From: Varroa destructor
Lineage: Eukaryota; Arthropoda; Arachnida; Mesostigmata; Varroidae
Direction: 5' to 3'
DNA length: 64,000 nt
NCBI RefSeq assembly: GCF_002443255.2
Contig: NW_019211455.1
Coordinates: forward strand, 25,460,479-25,524,478
In this document: piece by piece, positions 50,601 to 64,000 of the stretch
Position numbering within the stretch: the stretch's first letter is position 1
Layout of the letters: every line of letters begins with the position of its first letter
Position numbers and translations under genes: made by a program
The notes under the pieces: model-generated
Database searches by the model: none
Told to the model about the DNA's origin: nothing
The model's input: the letters and a program-made list of their open reading frames with translations, nothing else

Positions 50601-52772
50601 AATAAAAACAACAACTGCATCAGAGGTTGTATGATCGGGCTAGAATCAAACGAAGCAGGCTAGAGTAGGAATCTGATCCTGAACAACCGGGTAAGCCTGC
50701 TCAAAGATAGAAAAACGATTTCAGTGGTTCACCGAAATCTCAGAAGAGCTTTGTCTCATACTAAAGAAAGCGTAAACTAACTTCAAACGTTACGCTCAGG
50801 ATCGATGTACATAGTGATCGATGATTTGTTTAATCTACAATACAATTTTCTTATATATACACAGATGGAGTACGTGTTTAATTATTTGGTCAAAAATGAA
50901 CCGCGATATACTGGGTTGTTGCATAAAATAATGAACAACTCGGAAAAGGATTCCGTTTAGTAAGGAATAATTGGACCTGTTAATGGGCCCGAACGTCTAT
51001 TAGTAGGTCCTAATAATCTGTTTTATATCGAACGTATAAAATAGCTATAATACACGCGGGTATTCAGTCATCGAACGATGCCTTTATACGTTTGCTTAGT
51101 TCTGAGTTTAACACTGAAATCATGGACGATTTGGCAAAATAGACCTACTTTGATTGGATGATCAACGCACTCCATAATATTTTGTTGCATCGGTATTGGC
51201 TCACTGTGTGTCGGGTACCGCAGCCCGGTAATCTAGTAAATATTGCCCCACGTTGATCTGTAGATTATTGTGCATCTTCTAATATTAAATGTTTATGTTA
51301 TATACTTGACTAATGAAATCGAAACCTCACAGGACACCTGAAGACATTGAAACGCACCCTTGTGTCTCGGCCAGTTCGCGTTGCCGGACAGTCTCGGGAT
51401 GACGAAACAGGTGACTCCAAGATGTCGTTGGAGCATACGATACTAGTCTGACACAAAACGATTTGCAATCTTACAACAACCTTACTATGAAGACTCTGTC
51501 CGAAGCCACATGGCTAGATAGAAGCACAGTCGTTGCCATTCGCTTCCGGGTGTTTATAACTTTTGTAAGCCTTTTCAGCTTGCGGTCCTAAAACCTGAAG
51601 AACGCCTCTTGTTTCGTAAAGAAGCTTTTTTTCATTTAAAGTTTGACAACGCCTTGTGCTAGGCCAGGGGCGTGCCTGAAATGCGCTTCAATCTCTCCGA
51701 AAATAGCTACTAGTGTAAGACGAGAGTGCTCACCAGAAAGCGACTATTGTTCTTGTTTAGGACAACAGGCAAAATGCATTACCTGACGCGTCACGTAACG
51801 CTGGGAACCGAATAGAGCTAGTAGTTGTGTGACACTCTAAAATCGGTTTGCCTAAGCGCGCCCAATTAATTACTTCGATTCGAACACTTTCAATCTCAGT
51901 TTAGGCAGATGTTTTGCTCGAACAGAGTCTAGACGCCTCCTCATTAACGACACCTTTGTAAAAGCCCTCAAATTCGTTCGACTCCCTGCATCAGAGAATC
52001 GTAATCGGTCTGTATAAAAACGATGGACGTAGACCGCAGTTATCTCTTGACACAAATGTAAGGCACCAATTTAACTGGGTCCCGCTGTCGCCACTCTATC
52101 CCGTTCATACATTTACTTCGGAATGGTGGTATCGAGCCATGCATCTTAGTAGAATAAGATAAACTTCGAAGAAATATTCCTTTGACAATGAATAGCTACT
52201 TCATCTGTAGCAATTCAAGCCCTGTGCCGGACCAAACTTCCTGCACGGAGTCTCTTGTAGATTTGACAGAATCCCTAAGGCCTAAGTGCCTAGATATTTC
52301 ATGCTGCAAACGGATGTAGAGCGATGGCGCAACGAAGGCGTGTCCATGAGCGTGATTTTCATGTGGTACGAACAGAACGAAGTAGGATGTTTGTTATGCC
52401 ATACGTGATTGCATTGCACAACTGTGAGATTTTGTGACATTAACATATGTGATGATGACGACAACGATTTCGCCTGAAAAAGCTATGTAACACATACTTC
52501 TGGGTTTTTACGTGTAAACGAAGCTAGTTATGCATCAGCTAACAAAATTGAACGGTTTGAATTTGCATTGCAATTAAGAATTGAAACCCATGTCCCTTCC
52601 ATATTCCTTATATGTAACTATAGAAAACTGTGTATTTACGTAATTATAGTTCGCCGTGTTAATTCTACCATATATATGTGTAGATGAAGGTCCGTTTAAA
52701 CTGGACACAAATGGAGGAGCTGGTCAGGAATCGTTCCTTTGGATTATCGTCCTGCTTACACGTATATCTATC

Positions 52773-52797
52773 TATATATATATATATATATATATAT
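52773..52797. repeat. (TA)n microsatellite
   Basis: About twelve TA units, preceded by imperfect TATC repeats. Confidence 0.9.
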
Positions 52798-53661
52798 TTG
52801 TATTGCGATTTATAAAACTGAGTATGTAAATATAGGAACGTGTTAAATTCACTCAGCTAGTAAAAAAGATACTGCAGACCATATCCTGGTTTACCATGCC
52901 TAAATAAAGACTCACAGATTTGACATAACATTGTACTCTCTCTAATGGTATGCCAGCCGTTTATCCATAACATGTCTATATTCTCTATTAGAAAGACCAT
53001 ACACATTAAAATCTTCGATATATCAATTTTCCGCTGTTTACTTCGCCAACGTTTCTTGAATGATGTCTACGCAGGTCACATTTTCCCGGTTTTTCCCCTT
53101 TACAGCTATACGGGCAGTTTTTGTTTTGCCACAGTTTTTTTTTCCTTCTTTTCTTATTTTCCCCCTGACGTTTTTCACTTAGCGGATTTACGAATATATT
53201 GAGAGTAAACTAACAGACAAGACGAAAAGGAAAATAGAAAAGAGAGGGAGCTCTTTTATATTTTTTCGAACGCTGCTACCAGCCATCAGCAAGAAGAAAA
53301 TCACTTGCTAAACGTAGTCCCAACATCGTTCCCCCTGGGTAGTCTCCGGCGGCAGAGAAGACCGCGCAAAGAGGCGCGCCCCGGCGTTTTTCCGTTTGTT
53401 TACCCAGTCTGTACGCAACGAGGAAACAAAACGGTGAGAGACTTTTCTTATAGTCCTGTACCTAACAGATGTCTGCAGCTGGCATTGTTGGTCACCAAGA
53501 AATGATATTGAGCGGGTCGGCCTGTGCTTCCCGCGTCCTGGTATCACCATAAAGCCAAACCTCCTCTTGTTGCTGTCTGAGGCGCGCCACTGTTTGTAAG
53601 TACCATGGTAGACTGCTGTTCCTACAACAAATTTACTGTAAAAGTACAAATCCACAGACAC

Positions 53662-53677
53662 GGGGGGGGGGGGGGGG
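53662..53677. repeat. Poly-G tract, 16 bases
   Basis: Uninterrupted G run, able to form G-quadruplex structure; its exact length may be unreliable in an assembly. Confidence 0.9.
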
Positions 53678-54529
53678 TCTATACAGGTATGCATAATAGA
53701 GAAAACCATGATATGTATGTACGATGTCTTCAGACTAAAAGCTGCTGTTGCTTTGCTTGTGCGCGAACGTGTCGATACTGGTGACGAAACATTTATTTGT
53801 ACCGGCCATCGGAAAAACCGTCGCTGCTATGTCATCGAAAAAAGAACCTAGGGGTTCACCTTCGTGTACTATTGGACTGTAGAGGCTAGGCAAACGAATG
53901 ATGAAGGCGGCGAAACGAAGGTGGGGAAGGTCGTGATGGTACTGCTTGAAGTGGATCAACCTCTACACTTATCTCGATTCTCTTTGCTGTACATTCGACA
54001 CGAAAGCAAACGACTGCGAGACGGATGTTAGCTTCGGCTGGCCTGGTCACTCAGCGTAGTATCGTTATTAGATTGCATTTCGCCTCACCACTTACGCGAT
54101 TCTGTAGACCCCACTGAAGGCGGTCTCGTATCGCGTTGTGTTGTATAGCTCTCGTTCGAATACGCATGTGTATAGACGCCTACATACCGTTTTGTTATTT
54201 CGTAAGTCCTCTTTGTTTGCGACTTGGTAATTCTGGTACGTTATCCTCTATTTTGTATATGGAGGCATTTGGTGAAACGCCAGGAAGGCAATGTCGCGCC
54301 GTTCACAAATGAGGCCAAGCCGGCTCTTTTTTTTTTACAGCACGGCCTTAACAAAGGTTTTGACAGAAGGTCCGACGGTATCCAAAAAGTCCAGGAGAAG
54401 ATTCGAGCGATCTAGGCCGACAAAAATCGAAGCGAGTTCAGTCGATTCCGCACTCAAGTAAAAAGTGGCCACGAGAGCAGCAGACCCTGTTCACGGTGTC
54501 ATCAGACCGTTCGTACAGGCCATTATGGC

Positions 54530-54546
54530 CAGCCAGCCAGCCAGCC
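54530..54546. repeat. (CCAG)4 microsatellite
   Basis: Four CCAG units within a GC-richer block. Confidence 0.8.
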
Positions 54547-57500
54547 TATCACTTAGTCTTGCCTTTCGGCCAAGGATCTTGGCGGTAGAACAAGATACGG
54601 CCGCCGGCTGGATAAAATGAGCCAGCCCGACGAATCTCGGCGGGACTCCATTGCGTAGCCCGAGGCTTTCCACTCAAGTCGAAACGCAGCGCACTTACAC
54701 AGCTGGCGCCCACATAGAAACCAACAGTACCGGAAGTGCACTCTATGAATGATTCGGCCTGGCTGTCAACGGCTTCGCTTCATCCATCCGCTGCCATAGT
54801 AACAGACACGCCAACAGCAGCAGCCCTAAGAGTGCATTGGCGGACTGCGACGATGCAATGTTCTCAAAACGACTGGCTTATGAGTAGCCTGATTCCGACT
54901 CTGCTGAATAGTCGGCCTGCTGCATTGGTAGGACACTATTCCACAACTACTGTGTTAGTCTCCACTGGCGCTAGCATTGTCAGGGCTTGCTCTGGTTCAA
55001 TCTACCGTCATCGCTTCGTGGCCTGGAAACAGATTTCCTCCTAGTCATCGGCTAAGCTAACCAAATGCGAAGTTAAAGCAATCACCTTGGTCATCACTTG
55101 TCCAAGTTACATTATGGTATTATTTTATCGGCTCTGAGAAAAACTTCACCGTGGTCCGTTTGCTGCGCAGTACCATAAGATTCGGCTTCTTCACTTATTC
55201 TACGGATAAAAAAAATATTCGATTTCGCCTCTATCTCAGTTTGCAGCTACCTGTTCAGCTAATAACGGATCCATTTACCCGTATCGTACCATCAATTTGT
55301 TTGGATACTTCTTGCTAGGACCACACGATCGCACCACACTGAATTGTTTACCCCTTTCTTCCGCATCCTTTTGAGTATTTTCTCCAGACAACTGGAACAA
55401 AATTCGCTGAATGTTGTTCAGTGAGGAAAAATTGTATTGTCAACACTAGGACTAGAAGAATAAACCCTTAATATTATATATGACAACGTTGCACCCTTGT
55501 GGTCACGATGATCGGGTAACATAGTGCACGTGCATCGAACAGCGCTTTGAAGCGCAAGAGAGCGCAAGACAAATGCAGCATCCAATGAACGATCTGCTTT
55601 ATACACTCTAGCCACTGCAAAATCCACCCAGCTCCGCTTTCCGGGACGATTCAGCGGGATGTTTGACTACTCTTTAAAGCGTACTCTACTGCCACAGAGG
55701 AAATGTGTCTTGCGCTTGTAGCAACAACAACAACAACTGGCAGTGGGCAATACCGTCTCCTAAAGTAAACTCGGAACAACGACAACCTAAGTGGCACATA
55801 AGGAATGGGGAACAGGGCAGAAGGGGTAGTAAGGCCAGGGTTGAAGTGGAGTCGTGTTGTCGTCGACATAAGTCCATTACATACATGATTGCCTTGTCGT
55901 CGTTTATTACCCTGGCCTTGCCTTTAGGCGTGCTTGGGGAGGCGTCGTGCTACGCTATGTATTCTGGTCCACTGACTTCACGCATCGCACATCCGCTATC
56001 AGCACACATCTTCCGTTGTATCATTCGTTGTAGCGGTGGCAACGGCAGTTTCGGGACAAACGGACCCAGTAACCCGTCTCGCGTACCCGTTCTCTAACCC
56101 CATCGTTATTTCCTTATCTCTACCCATTGCTAGCCGTCTCTAAACACGATGCTGCCAACCAGCGTGAAGAACGCTACATCTCGCCGACGCGAACTTGCTC
56201 ACTTGTATGAACTTACTGCAGTTGTAGTGAGACATAACTCATGTAGCCGCTGCTGACATCGTGGATGACATGACCGCCAAAAGGTGTTGCTAGTCTGACG
56301 TATATTTGACACGAAGCTAGTAAGGGATGGCAGTAACGATGGCTTTCAGCGTATAAAGAAGCTAAGGCAGTTGTTGTCGCTATGTACATACGTTTCTAGA
56401 ATACGAGAGAACCGGCCCGAACAGAATCAGAAAAGGAGATGACAGAAGAAGGATAGTGCATGGCTCTCGCTGCTCGATGGCTACGTGAAAGAAACGCGCT
56501 CTCTAAGGAGACGTTTAGGCCTTCGTAAAATCAACTTTTAAAGCGAGAAACAGGAAGTTTGTTCATTTGTTGTGGACGCAATGGCTGAAGCAGACGAACA
56601 CAGTCAAAGTCAGCGCTGAATTGTATACAATGGAGCTGCTGAAATTTGTCCGGTTTACAAAATGTGCTCAAGGCCATTACTGTTTTCACTTGTTAATTGG
56701 CCTTCATAGGTTATTTTCAGATAGTGAATTGTCGTATGATAGGACCTCGTGATTTTTTAGAACAGCAATTCAACACAAAAGTGCGTTCCTAAGAGAGAAG
56801 AAGCCACGGAAACAAGATGAATGAAGAAAAACCACGATACTGAATGATTGTCTGTGTGGGAAACTGAAGCCAAGCAGAGAGAGCGGCAGTATTAGATTAT
56901 TACTACCGAAAATTTTCAAGCGTCCCCTGGGAAGAGCGTCTTCAAAGCGGATAACTTCCCCTGAGGCCCCTGCCATTATCGACATAACGATTATTTGGCT
57001 CCGTTCATAACTCTCATGTCAGCCCCCTTGAAGCCGCTAGTTTCTAGATTTGTATGCGTTCTTGATTTTTACTACCTGCACATGATTTTCTTCATCTCTA
57101 ATTATAAATAAAGGAACAAAATTGTTAGTTAACGATTACTCGAAAACCGAAATGACTCTTAAGGTTCTTATTTCTCAAATTATCTTCATTTTCATTAAGG
57201 TACACCTTAGGTAAAGCGTGCGCACTGTGGTACATCGTCTGGACGTATGCAAGGGGAGAGGCACCAATAAGCTTACACTTACTATAATTAAAACAGATTA
57301 AACTTTCAGTTAGAAAAAAAATGGGTTAACCCCTAAAACAAACGCTACCTTAACTAAAAACCTATTTTCTAATTGAGAAAACTTTCTTTTTCATAACTTT
57401 AAACCAAAATTCTACCTGAATATAAGCCTATTTTTGCGGGTCTCACAATATCGTAACCACCAAGAACTTGATAGATCGTCATTATTTAATATATACTATC

Positions 57501-57965
57501 ATATGTTGAAAGTCATGCCATTCCGTTTGTAGAATGCTGTAGAATCCCGCTATAGCGTTGCGCTGCGGGAACATGCTTAGGTCCACTAACCCTGAACGAG
57601 AATTTTACACAGGTGTTTGAATTGTGAGGAGAATACCATCCTAAAGTTAGGTTTATGGTAACTAATTTTAGAAAATTAACGAGCTATTGCAAATACCTGA
57701 GGTTTACGATCATCAATAGAGGTTTCAATAAGTTAAATGCCTTTACAGCCTGGAACGCTAGACCTAGTCTGCTTGTTTTTTGGTAAATTTTACCTGAATT
57801 CGAAGCCCTAGCGTCTCTTGAGCACGTAGATGTCGCTTCACTTGCCCTAATTCAATAATTTCCATAAACTTTAACGTTGCAATGGTCAATTAGTGTCCCC
57901 TTTTCATGTTAATGACGATTATACAACGTCCATCTTCAGAATGGAAACCGTATGTTCAATTGGTT

Positions 57966-57986
57966 AATTTATTTATTTATTTATTT
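57966..57986. repeat. (ATTT)n microsatellite
   Basis: About five ATTT units. Confidence 0.85.
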
Positions 57987-59279
57987 CCTGAGAGCAATAT
58001 AAATGTAACCTCGTTTCAATATGGTTGGATGATCGTATGGCTTTTTGCTACGACCAAAATGAAGCCCAACCATTTTCATTTCACGACTAAAAATCTTGTA
58101 TAACCAATAAGAACAATATCCTATTTGTGGTAGGAAGTTACGTTCTGATCTGGCAAAATAGTGCATTTAAGTTCATAATTTTGAGCGCGGTACCACATTG
58201 CACAAGAGACTTGCAGAAAAGGTAAGTTTACAAATAAGTCAACTTTGGAAATTACTATACCAATCGATGTTTATATATACAGGGACGATGATTATAGTTA
58301 CTATCAAGTATATTTATTATTTTAAGGTGACAGCTTTGCAGGACTAATTACTCGAGTAAACGCTCAGTCCTACTTATTGAAACATCCTGGAGCTACACGC
58401 TGCTAGCGACACTTAAACGAGCACAAATACAGGAAGCGTTTGCTTTATGCTTCTGTATGCGTTCACAACGTGCGCCTTACTTTTCAGGCGTTAGTTGCTG
58501 CATAGGGCCAACGGTTATTTATTTATCTGCATTTAATGCACGAAATGAAATAATTATATAAAAATTAAGCCACGACAAAGGGCCAGTAGTAGCTGAAAAC
58601 TCCGCATTATTTATAGGCCGTTTGAACACATATACGGATAATGAATAAACAGTGGTGTCGCGCCGTCGTGATAATACACGTATTGCCTCATATGGGTAGC
58701 TGTAGCACTGCAAGTGCCTACTTTTTGCCACCGAATAGATGCCTGTCGGAGGCCTACTCTTCCGCTGCACTTTCGTTAACGCAGAGAGGGAGCTATTTGA
58801 AAAAGAGCCCATTGATAGTGCTATCCTTTAGAGTCCAATTTCCCTACACTATGCTAAGTTAATTAGGGGCACCTATGATTCGATCGGATTTTCATTTAAA
58901 ACACGATGCTATACCGTTAAAACCTTCAGTGACTAAATAAGAACGGATTAACATAAAATAGCCATAAAGTTGTCTGGAAGACGTATTAATGAATGCCACT
59001 GAAAAGGATTTAACTCGGCAACCTCCTCATTCTGAGCTTTGGCTATGTGGATTGGCTGTCTTATCTCGCTGTCCACATCGTCGCTTCGTATGACGAATGA
59101 CATCTTGGAACGGACGAAGAAGAAGCAAGCTTTGAGCTTACCACACAACTAGGAGTCAACGTTGTGCAGCTTCAGCGGTGGCCCCAGAAAGGTAACAAAC
59201 CCGACGATTTGAACCTTCCGTGGGCAGCTTACCCTAGATACTGTCCTGTGTAGGACTTTGGCCCCGTGTTAGGTCAGCC

Positions 59280-60600
59280 GGTTTCACTGAACCGACGTTA
59301 GTCGATGAGAGACTGCGACTGACGGTGAGCAGCAGTACGTGGGGTACGTGTGCACGTACGTGGACTGGATACACAAGTAAGAATGTTTACAACAGGGGCA
59401 GAATTACTAATAGCGGTAGCTAATAGTGAAGCAAAGTGAGCCGCCGGCATTGGCGTGGCAAGCGTCAGACTACACAATACAATGCACTCGGCTGTGACTG
59501 TCGGCAGCTCTAGCAGCAACGGCAGTGGTAGCAGCAAAGAGTTCGTGTTGTTATGGCAAAAATGCAAGCCATTCTGGCACGTTCTTTAGTGGCGTAGAGA
59601 TAGCGCCGAAAACAACTTTGGAAAGGAGTGAAGTAGAAGAGCCCGAAGGGCACGCGCAAAGACAGATTTCGCTGAAAAAGGCCACGAAAGATGGAAAAAA
59701 TAGAAGTGTGCTTTAAAAGCTATCTTTGGTCGCGCATGCACGGTCGACAAACGCGTATCTGCATCGTAGTGGACAGACGCAAGGTGAACTAGACCCTATA
59801 TCTAGACTCCAGCAAACTCATTCGTCGTCAGCCCTGCATTACTACTTCTTTCTATCTGACACGCTTGTTGTCGTAATGTAAGCAATATATGGGAGCAGAC
59901 GCTGTTTACTACGCGCCACAGCATCTTCTCGGCGGGAAATAGAACTTCTCCCCAAAAGAACTCAGCGGGAAGCAGACAGAGAGTGTCTAGGTCGGAGGCG
60001 GGAACGGTACAGAGATGCGAAGTGGTCAGGCGCAGGTTTGAGCGACCGAATGGCGCAAGGAAGCCTAAGCCGGTGCTCGCATTTTTTAGGTTCTCTGCTA
60101 CCGAACCTCGTTTACGGTGGCTCGGTTTACCTGTCTGTCTATCTCTCTGCATCACCGTACCGAATTATTTTTCCTTTCCTCCGGGCCCTTTTGCCTTTCC
60201 CTCTTTGCTTTCCTCTTGCTTTAGTGGCCATTACGGTTCCTTGATTCTTATTATTTTTTCAGGGCGACAGGCAAAAAAAGCAAAGTATCTGCTTGCGTGA
60301 GGTTGTTCGTGTATATGTGTGTCAGGGTGTGAGTGTAGATCCTCACTGGGAAAGGTCTTTTTTGCAATTCAACAATACTCATATAACGCTGCCAGGAAAA
60401 TAGGGACATGTCAGTCTGCGCCTGCTTCCAGTTGGTTGCTTGGGCTGTGGTATTCAAACGCGCTGGAAAGAATCCACGTATCCACGAATAACGACAATAT
60501 CCGGCCCGGTTACGACCATACTACTGCCGGACTCTGGCCGACCTCGGAGTTCCTTTTTCAGGAACGGATTTCCTTATAGAGTTGTTGCCCCCCTAGGACA
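59280..60600. other. GC-richer block without a resolvable gene
   Basis: Overlapping open frames of 60-117 codons occur on both strands (59,298-59,716, 59,802-60,300). Their translations are low in recognisable structure, with pyrimidine-driven Phe/Leu/Ser/Pro runs at 60,120-60,230. This is probably UTR, promoter or intronic DNA. Confidence 0.2.
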
Positions 60601-61560
60601 AAGCGTTTGATGAGCCCCACTAAAAAACGATAGCTTTTCTATCGTAGCCCGACGGTCCATTCTGCTTCTACCACTCTTGTCATTTTCATTTGTTTTAAGT
60701 TTTCATTTTCAGTCACACCGAAACTAGCAGATGAAATCAACTCTATTAATAAAAATTTCCTTTTTCATTTTGGAGCTTTCAAGTATCAGATGGCTCTCTT
60801 CCCTCCCACATGCTAGACGGTGATCAATACAATGGCACAGATGATAAATATATGAACGGCTTCGGCTGCCGTAAGATCAAATAAAGTAAGGAAGCAAAGC
60901 GGAACCCCTCAAAGCTCACTCGAAAAGGGGCCAGAGCAAAAATAAAGAAGGACACAGTTTTGACTTTAAAATACTGACACAAACGTGTAAAACTTCAACA
61001 TGATTGATTGTAAGGCACACAGTAACTAGTAATCGTAATAACAACAAGAACGATAACAGCTACAGGTAGAGTAACATAAACAACCACTATACCCACATGG
61101 CTTCTAAAGTTGCGCTGACGTTCATTGACGGCCTTCAGTTTAAAAAATGAATAATTTAATCAAATATAACTAAGTTTTTCGTTAGTTTTGTTAAAAGTGC
61201 ATCTATCCGATGCTCTAAGAGGCAAGTCTATGTAGAACCTAGTACAATCTGAAAGAGTACTTTCTCCCCGTAAGAAAGTAATTCTTCCTGTAACAGAAAG
61301 TCTAAGTGTTTATTTGGTCGCCAAAGTTGATTTTGAACACCCTAACATTAAAGAAGGAGGCCACTGTTTGCCGCATGTCGTAAAGTCTCGAGTGAAACCG
61401 TTAAGTCTTATAAAGTTTGCCGCGCAAAGTGATTATGGAAACACATGTTCTCTGTAAACAAAATCGCTTTTTCCTACTCCATATCTGGTTCCAACACCCA
61501 TTTGTACTCAGTCTTTTTCTAGCATCCTTGGCTATTTCTACTATGTGAACAAGGTATCAG

Positions 61561-61617
61561 AATGAACCTCTTAGGTACACCATCAACGACCTGCCCCTAT
61601 TGACAGATCAAGCCAAG
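61561..61617 (+). CDS. Candidate small exon, 19 codons (gene unknown)
   Basis: It lies between AAGGTATCAG/AATGAA (or a second acceptor at CCTCTTAG/GTACACC) and a consensus donor GCCAAG/GTGAGT at 61,617/61,618. A pyrimidine-rich tract (61,508-61,540) precedes the acceptor. Phase 0 at both ends; the translation is NEPLRYTINDLPLLTDQAK, with mostly non-AT codons. No neighbouring exon could be joined with confidence, and I do not recognise the protein. Confidence 0.3.
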
Positions 61618-64000
61618 GTGAGTTTTGCCGGGTTTTCCTAGGGTTTCTCGAAGAAGCTTATAAAACGGCATAACAATCCTATGCCAACGGTAAAATTTGA
61701 ATCAGTGACTCAACGATATGTGCATTGCTCACCCAAGCCACGTCGCGCTTTAAAAGCTATAGTTAAACATTTTAGTTTTTCAGGGCACTTAGGTAACAAA
61801 CAGGTATCATTCGTAGAATCCTTCTGTTACGTCGATTGTGTAGTCAACTCAACAAGCGAGAGATAATATCTTCTATCAGTATTTATTCGATAAATCCTTC
61901 GAAATAAGATCATTGAACGTACAAAAATTCTCTACGACACTGACAGATTTTTATGTGAGCTCAGACGAGCAGATGTGGACCATTTAGACACTATATAGAC
62001 CGATGCGAACGTGATGGCCTCAGCCTCATAAGATATATATCATTACAAAATGTTGTGAAATCCATGCATCAATATTCCTCAATGAAAAAGTTTCACTGAA
62101 TGTTTTTCGTTTTTACCCCGTCCAACGAGACACTCATTGCTATTTTTGGTAGCAACAGCAGTGGTCAGAAAGTTGAGACCTTGGCTTTGTGTTGAATGCT
62201 ACAACTAAACGATAATCGAAGTATCTAGTTGCCTTTGGATTTAAGTTTGGGCGTGTGATGGTGACTCAGATATAAGTTTGCCGCAGGGTATCATTCATTA
62301 TTTCATCGGTCCCGGATAGTCTATTTGGCCCGTTGTCATCGTTGGTTGCTCTGTTCTGAACCGTACTACAAGGAACCGCCGGTGCCACTTACTGTGTTAA
62401 CACCGTAGCTCGCTGTCTCTCGTAACCTGCTGCTCCTGAAGCACACAAACAATATCGGCGTGCAGTATTTCTCTGCTACCCATTTATCAACAATAGCATT
62501 TCAACCTAAACAGCAGAAACAAAAACAAAAAAGTAGTTACATTATTGTGTCGGCAATAGTCATACAGTTATCATAGACTTACTACTGGCTGGTAGAAGAT
62601 CTATCGCTCACTAGTCCTGTTCAGCTTAGGATCGATAGTTTGGTCAATTGACGTAGGATTAATACCTGTGGATCGAGACTACCCTATCGCAGCCTCATTC
62701 AGCTGGAGGCTTCGAACGTTGGGTTTTAGCCAATTGAGATAGACTCATGCAAGCGCCTGTTCGTGGTGAGCAAAAGAGAATGCGATCGAATACTTGTGGT
62801 CACTAGATATACTGTTTTGTTATTAATAAAAACCCGTAACTGAAAAACATAAAGATTAACCAAATCCAATAGCTATTATTATTATTACCTTTTCCGCCCA
62901 GATTCGACTCACACACGGTATCACTCGAAGCAGGAACTCGTTATTTCCAGAATAAATTGTTTTTATCATTACGTGAAGAAAATAGGTATGGCAAAGGTGT
63001 TTATCATTCGAACATTGTAAGTTTGCACAATTATCGGTCCAAATAACAGCACGACACGTAGGCGTACGCATGAATAACGCAAACAACAATGCCACCCATT
63101 GAAATTACTATTTGAGTTTAGTATAATTTTTATAAACGGCATCTAAATAGAGCTGGTTTTGATGAAGCGCAAATAGTCTACGGACAATGCTATTAAGCAT
63201 AGTGGCTGTGTGCACTCGAGAGGATTCGAAAACAACGAGATGCATAATTTCGAAATACGTATAGTAGACGGCGTTGCATCAGATCAGGTACTCCCAAAAG
63301 ATCAGTGATGCCAATAGTAATTCTATTGGACAACGCGCGTTTACGTAGGTCACCCTGTTGTTCCACATGCGGCCGAGCTTTTCCTACAACAATTCTCGTC
63401 TGTTTGACGAGAGCTGCCCGTGCATGTTTGTGCGTAAAACTTGTGAGTGATTGTTTTCCCCGAATGCACACTTTCATTTAATATAGTTTCTAACATGTAT
63501 TATATTGCTCGCAAGCTAATTGACTCAGCTGAGTCGCCGATTCTAGATATATCGTCCTTGACTGTTATTCAGACGTGCATTGTCACCTGAACGAGTAACA
63601 GTAGCAGTTAGGCCAGAGTGTCTTGTCAACAAAGTAAACACACCTTTTTTTTTGTAGTCAATGGTACACGACGGTCGTCTAGTGAACTCGGTCGACGGGC
63701 GCTCGCTGCCTGTAAACAATGGATATTGCGTGTTCACAGAGAGATTTCATCCTCTTTTCTCTAGAGTTGCACCTTCAGACACACCATCGTTCGCTGCTAC
63801 GAGCATATCGCACACTGGCAAACGCCTCGGAATTTCTTTCTTTATCTAGATATAAAAGTTAGCGAAAATATCTCGATTATGGCGCTAAGGTGAGCGACTC
63901 GCGGAATGTTCAAGCAGAGCCTTAATCGTTCTGATGCTACAGTAAAGCAAGATCTAGAATCTGTTGGGTGACAGAATTTAATGGTATCTTGACGGATCTG
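61618..64000. other. No gene recognised
   Basis: AT-rich to mixed. An exon-like segment at 63,349-63,442 was considered and not accepted; the remaining short frames are featureless. Confidence 0.35.

Larger units (their letters stand above)
53200..56500. other. GC-richer block without a resolvable gene
   Basis: The block is richer in GC than its surroundings, with overlapping short open frames on both strands (around 53,305-53,709, 54,491-55,044 and 55,650-56,097). None has a recognisable domain or a consistent exon structure. One donor-like site, AAAACG/GTGAGAG at about 53,433, follows a CpG-rich stretch (53,325-53,430) and could end a 5' UTR exon. It holds the CCAG repeat and the poly-G tract. 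Confidence 0.25.
45876..61560. other. No gene recognised outside the three GC-richer blocks
   Basis: Between the blocks described separately the DNA is AT-rich with TA and ATTT repeats. Frames of 60-85 codons (for example 47,861-48,094 plus, 49,635-49,880 minus and 50,230-50,421 minus) carry no motif that I recognise. Confidence 0.35.

Noticed and set aside
63349..63442. Exon-like segment between TTACGTAG and ACTT/GTGAGT
   Set aside because: No pyrimidine tract before the acceptor, weak donor context, and frames in other phases are equally open.

Overview
This window reads as nuclear DNA of a eukaryote, most likely an arthropod. The sequence is AT-rich, has many dinucleotide microsatellites, holds one clear gene with short GT-AG introns, and carries decayed mariner and R1/LOA-like LINE copies. 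There are no operons, ribosome-binding sites, rRNA genes, CRISPR arrays or other prokaryotic features. The secreted-protein gene and the transposon mix would suit a mite or other chelicerate, but that placement is a weak inference and the sequence does not prove it.

Layout. Positions 1-8,200 are non-coding apart from microsatellites and two GC-richer blocks. About 8,220-9,120 (minus) is a decayed mariner transposase. About 14,381-14,751 (plus) is a good candidate coding exon ending in a consensus splice donor; 22,556-22,634 (plus) is a weaker one. About 26,220-27,560 (minus) is a decayed LINE reverse transcriptase. At 29,368-29,419 there is a near-perfect 52-bp palindrome. The one well-resolved gene lies at about 35,845-37,330 (minus): TATA box, initiator, a short non-coding first exon and four coding exons joined by phase-0 introns, encoding a 134-residue secreted protein with four cysteines and no family I recognise. 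A perfect 20-bp hairpin sits in its first intron. Positions 44,872-45,875 (minus) are a decayed reading frame of about 335 codons of unknown origin. From 46,000 to the end the window is mostly non-coding, with GC-richer blocks that may be promoters or 5' UTRs and one possible small exon at 61,561-61,617.

The plus-strand exon candidates could belong to one or more genes with multi-kilobase introns whose other exons lie outside the window or are too short to see by eye. No functional cooperation among genes can be claimed, because only one gene is complete. Most open frames of 60-150 codons in the window look like chance open frames or shadows and are left out.
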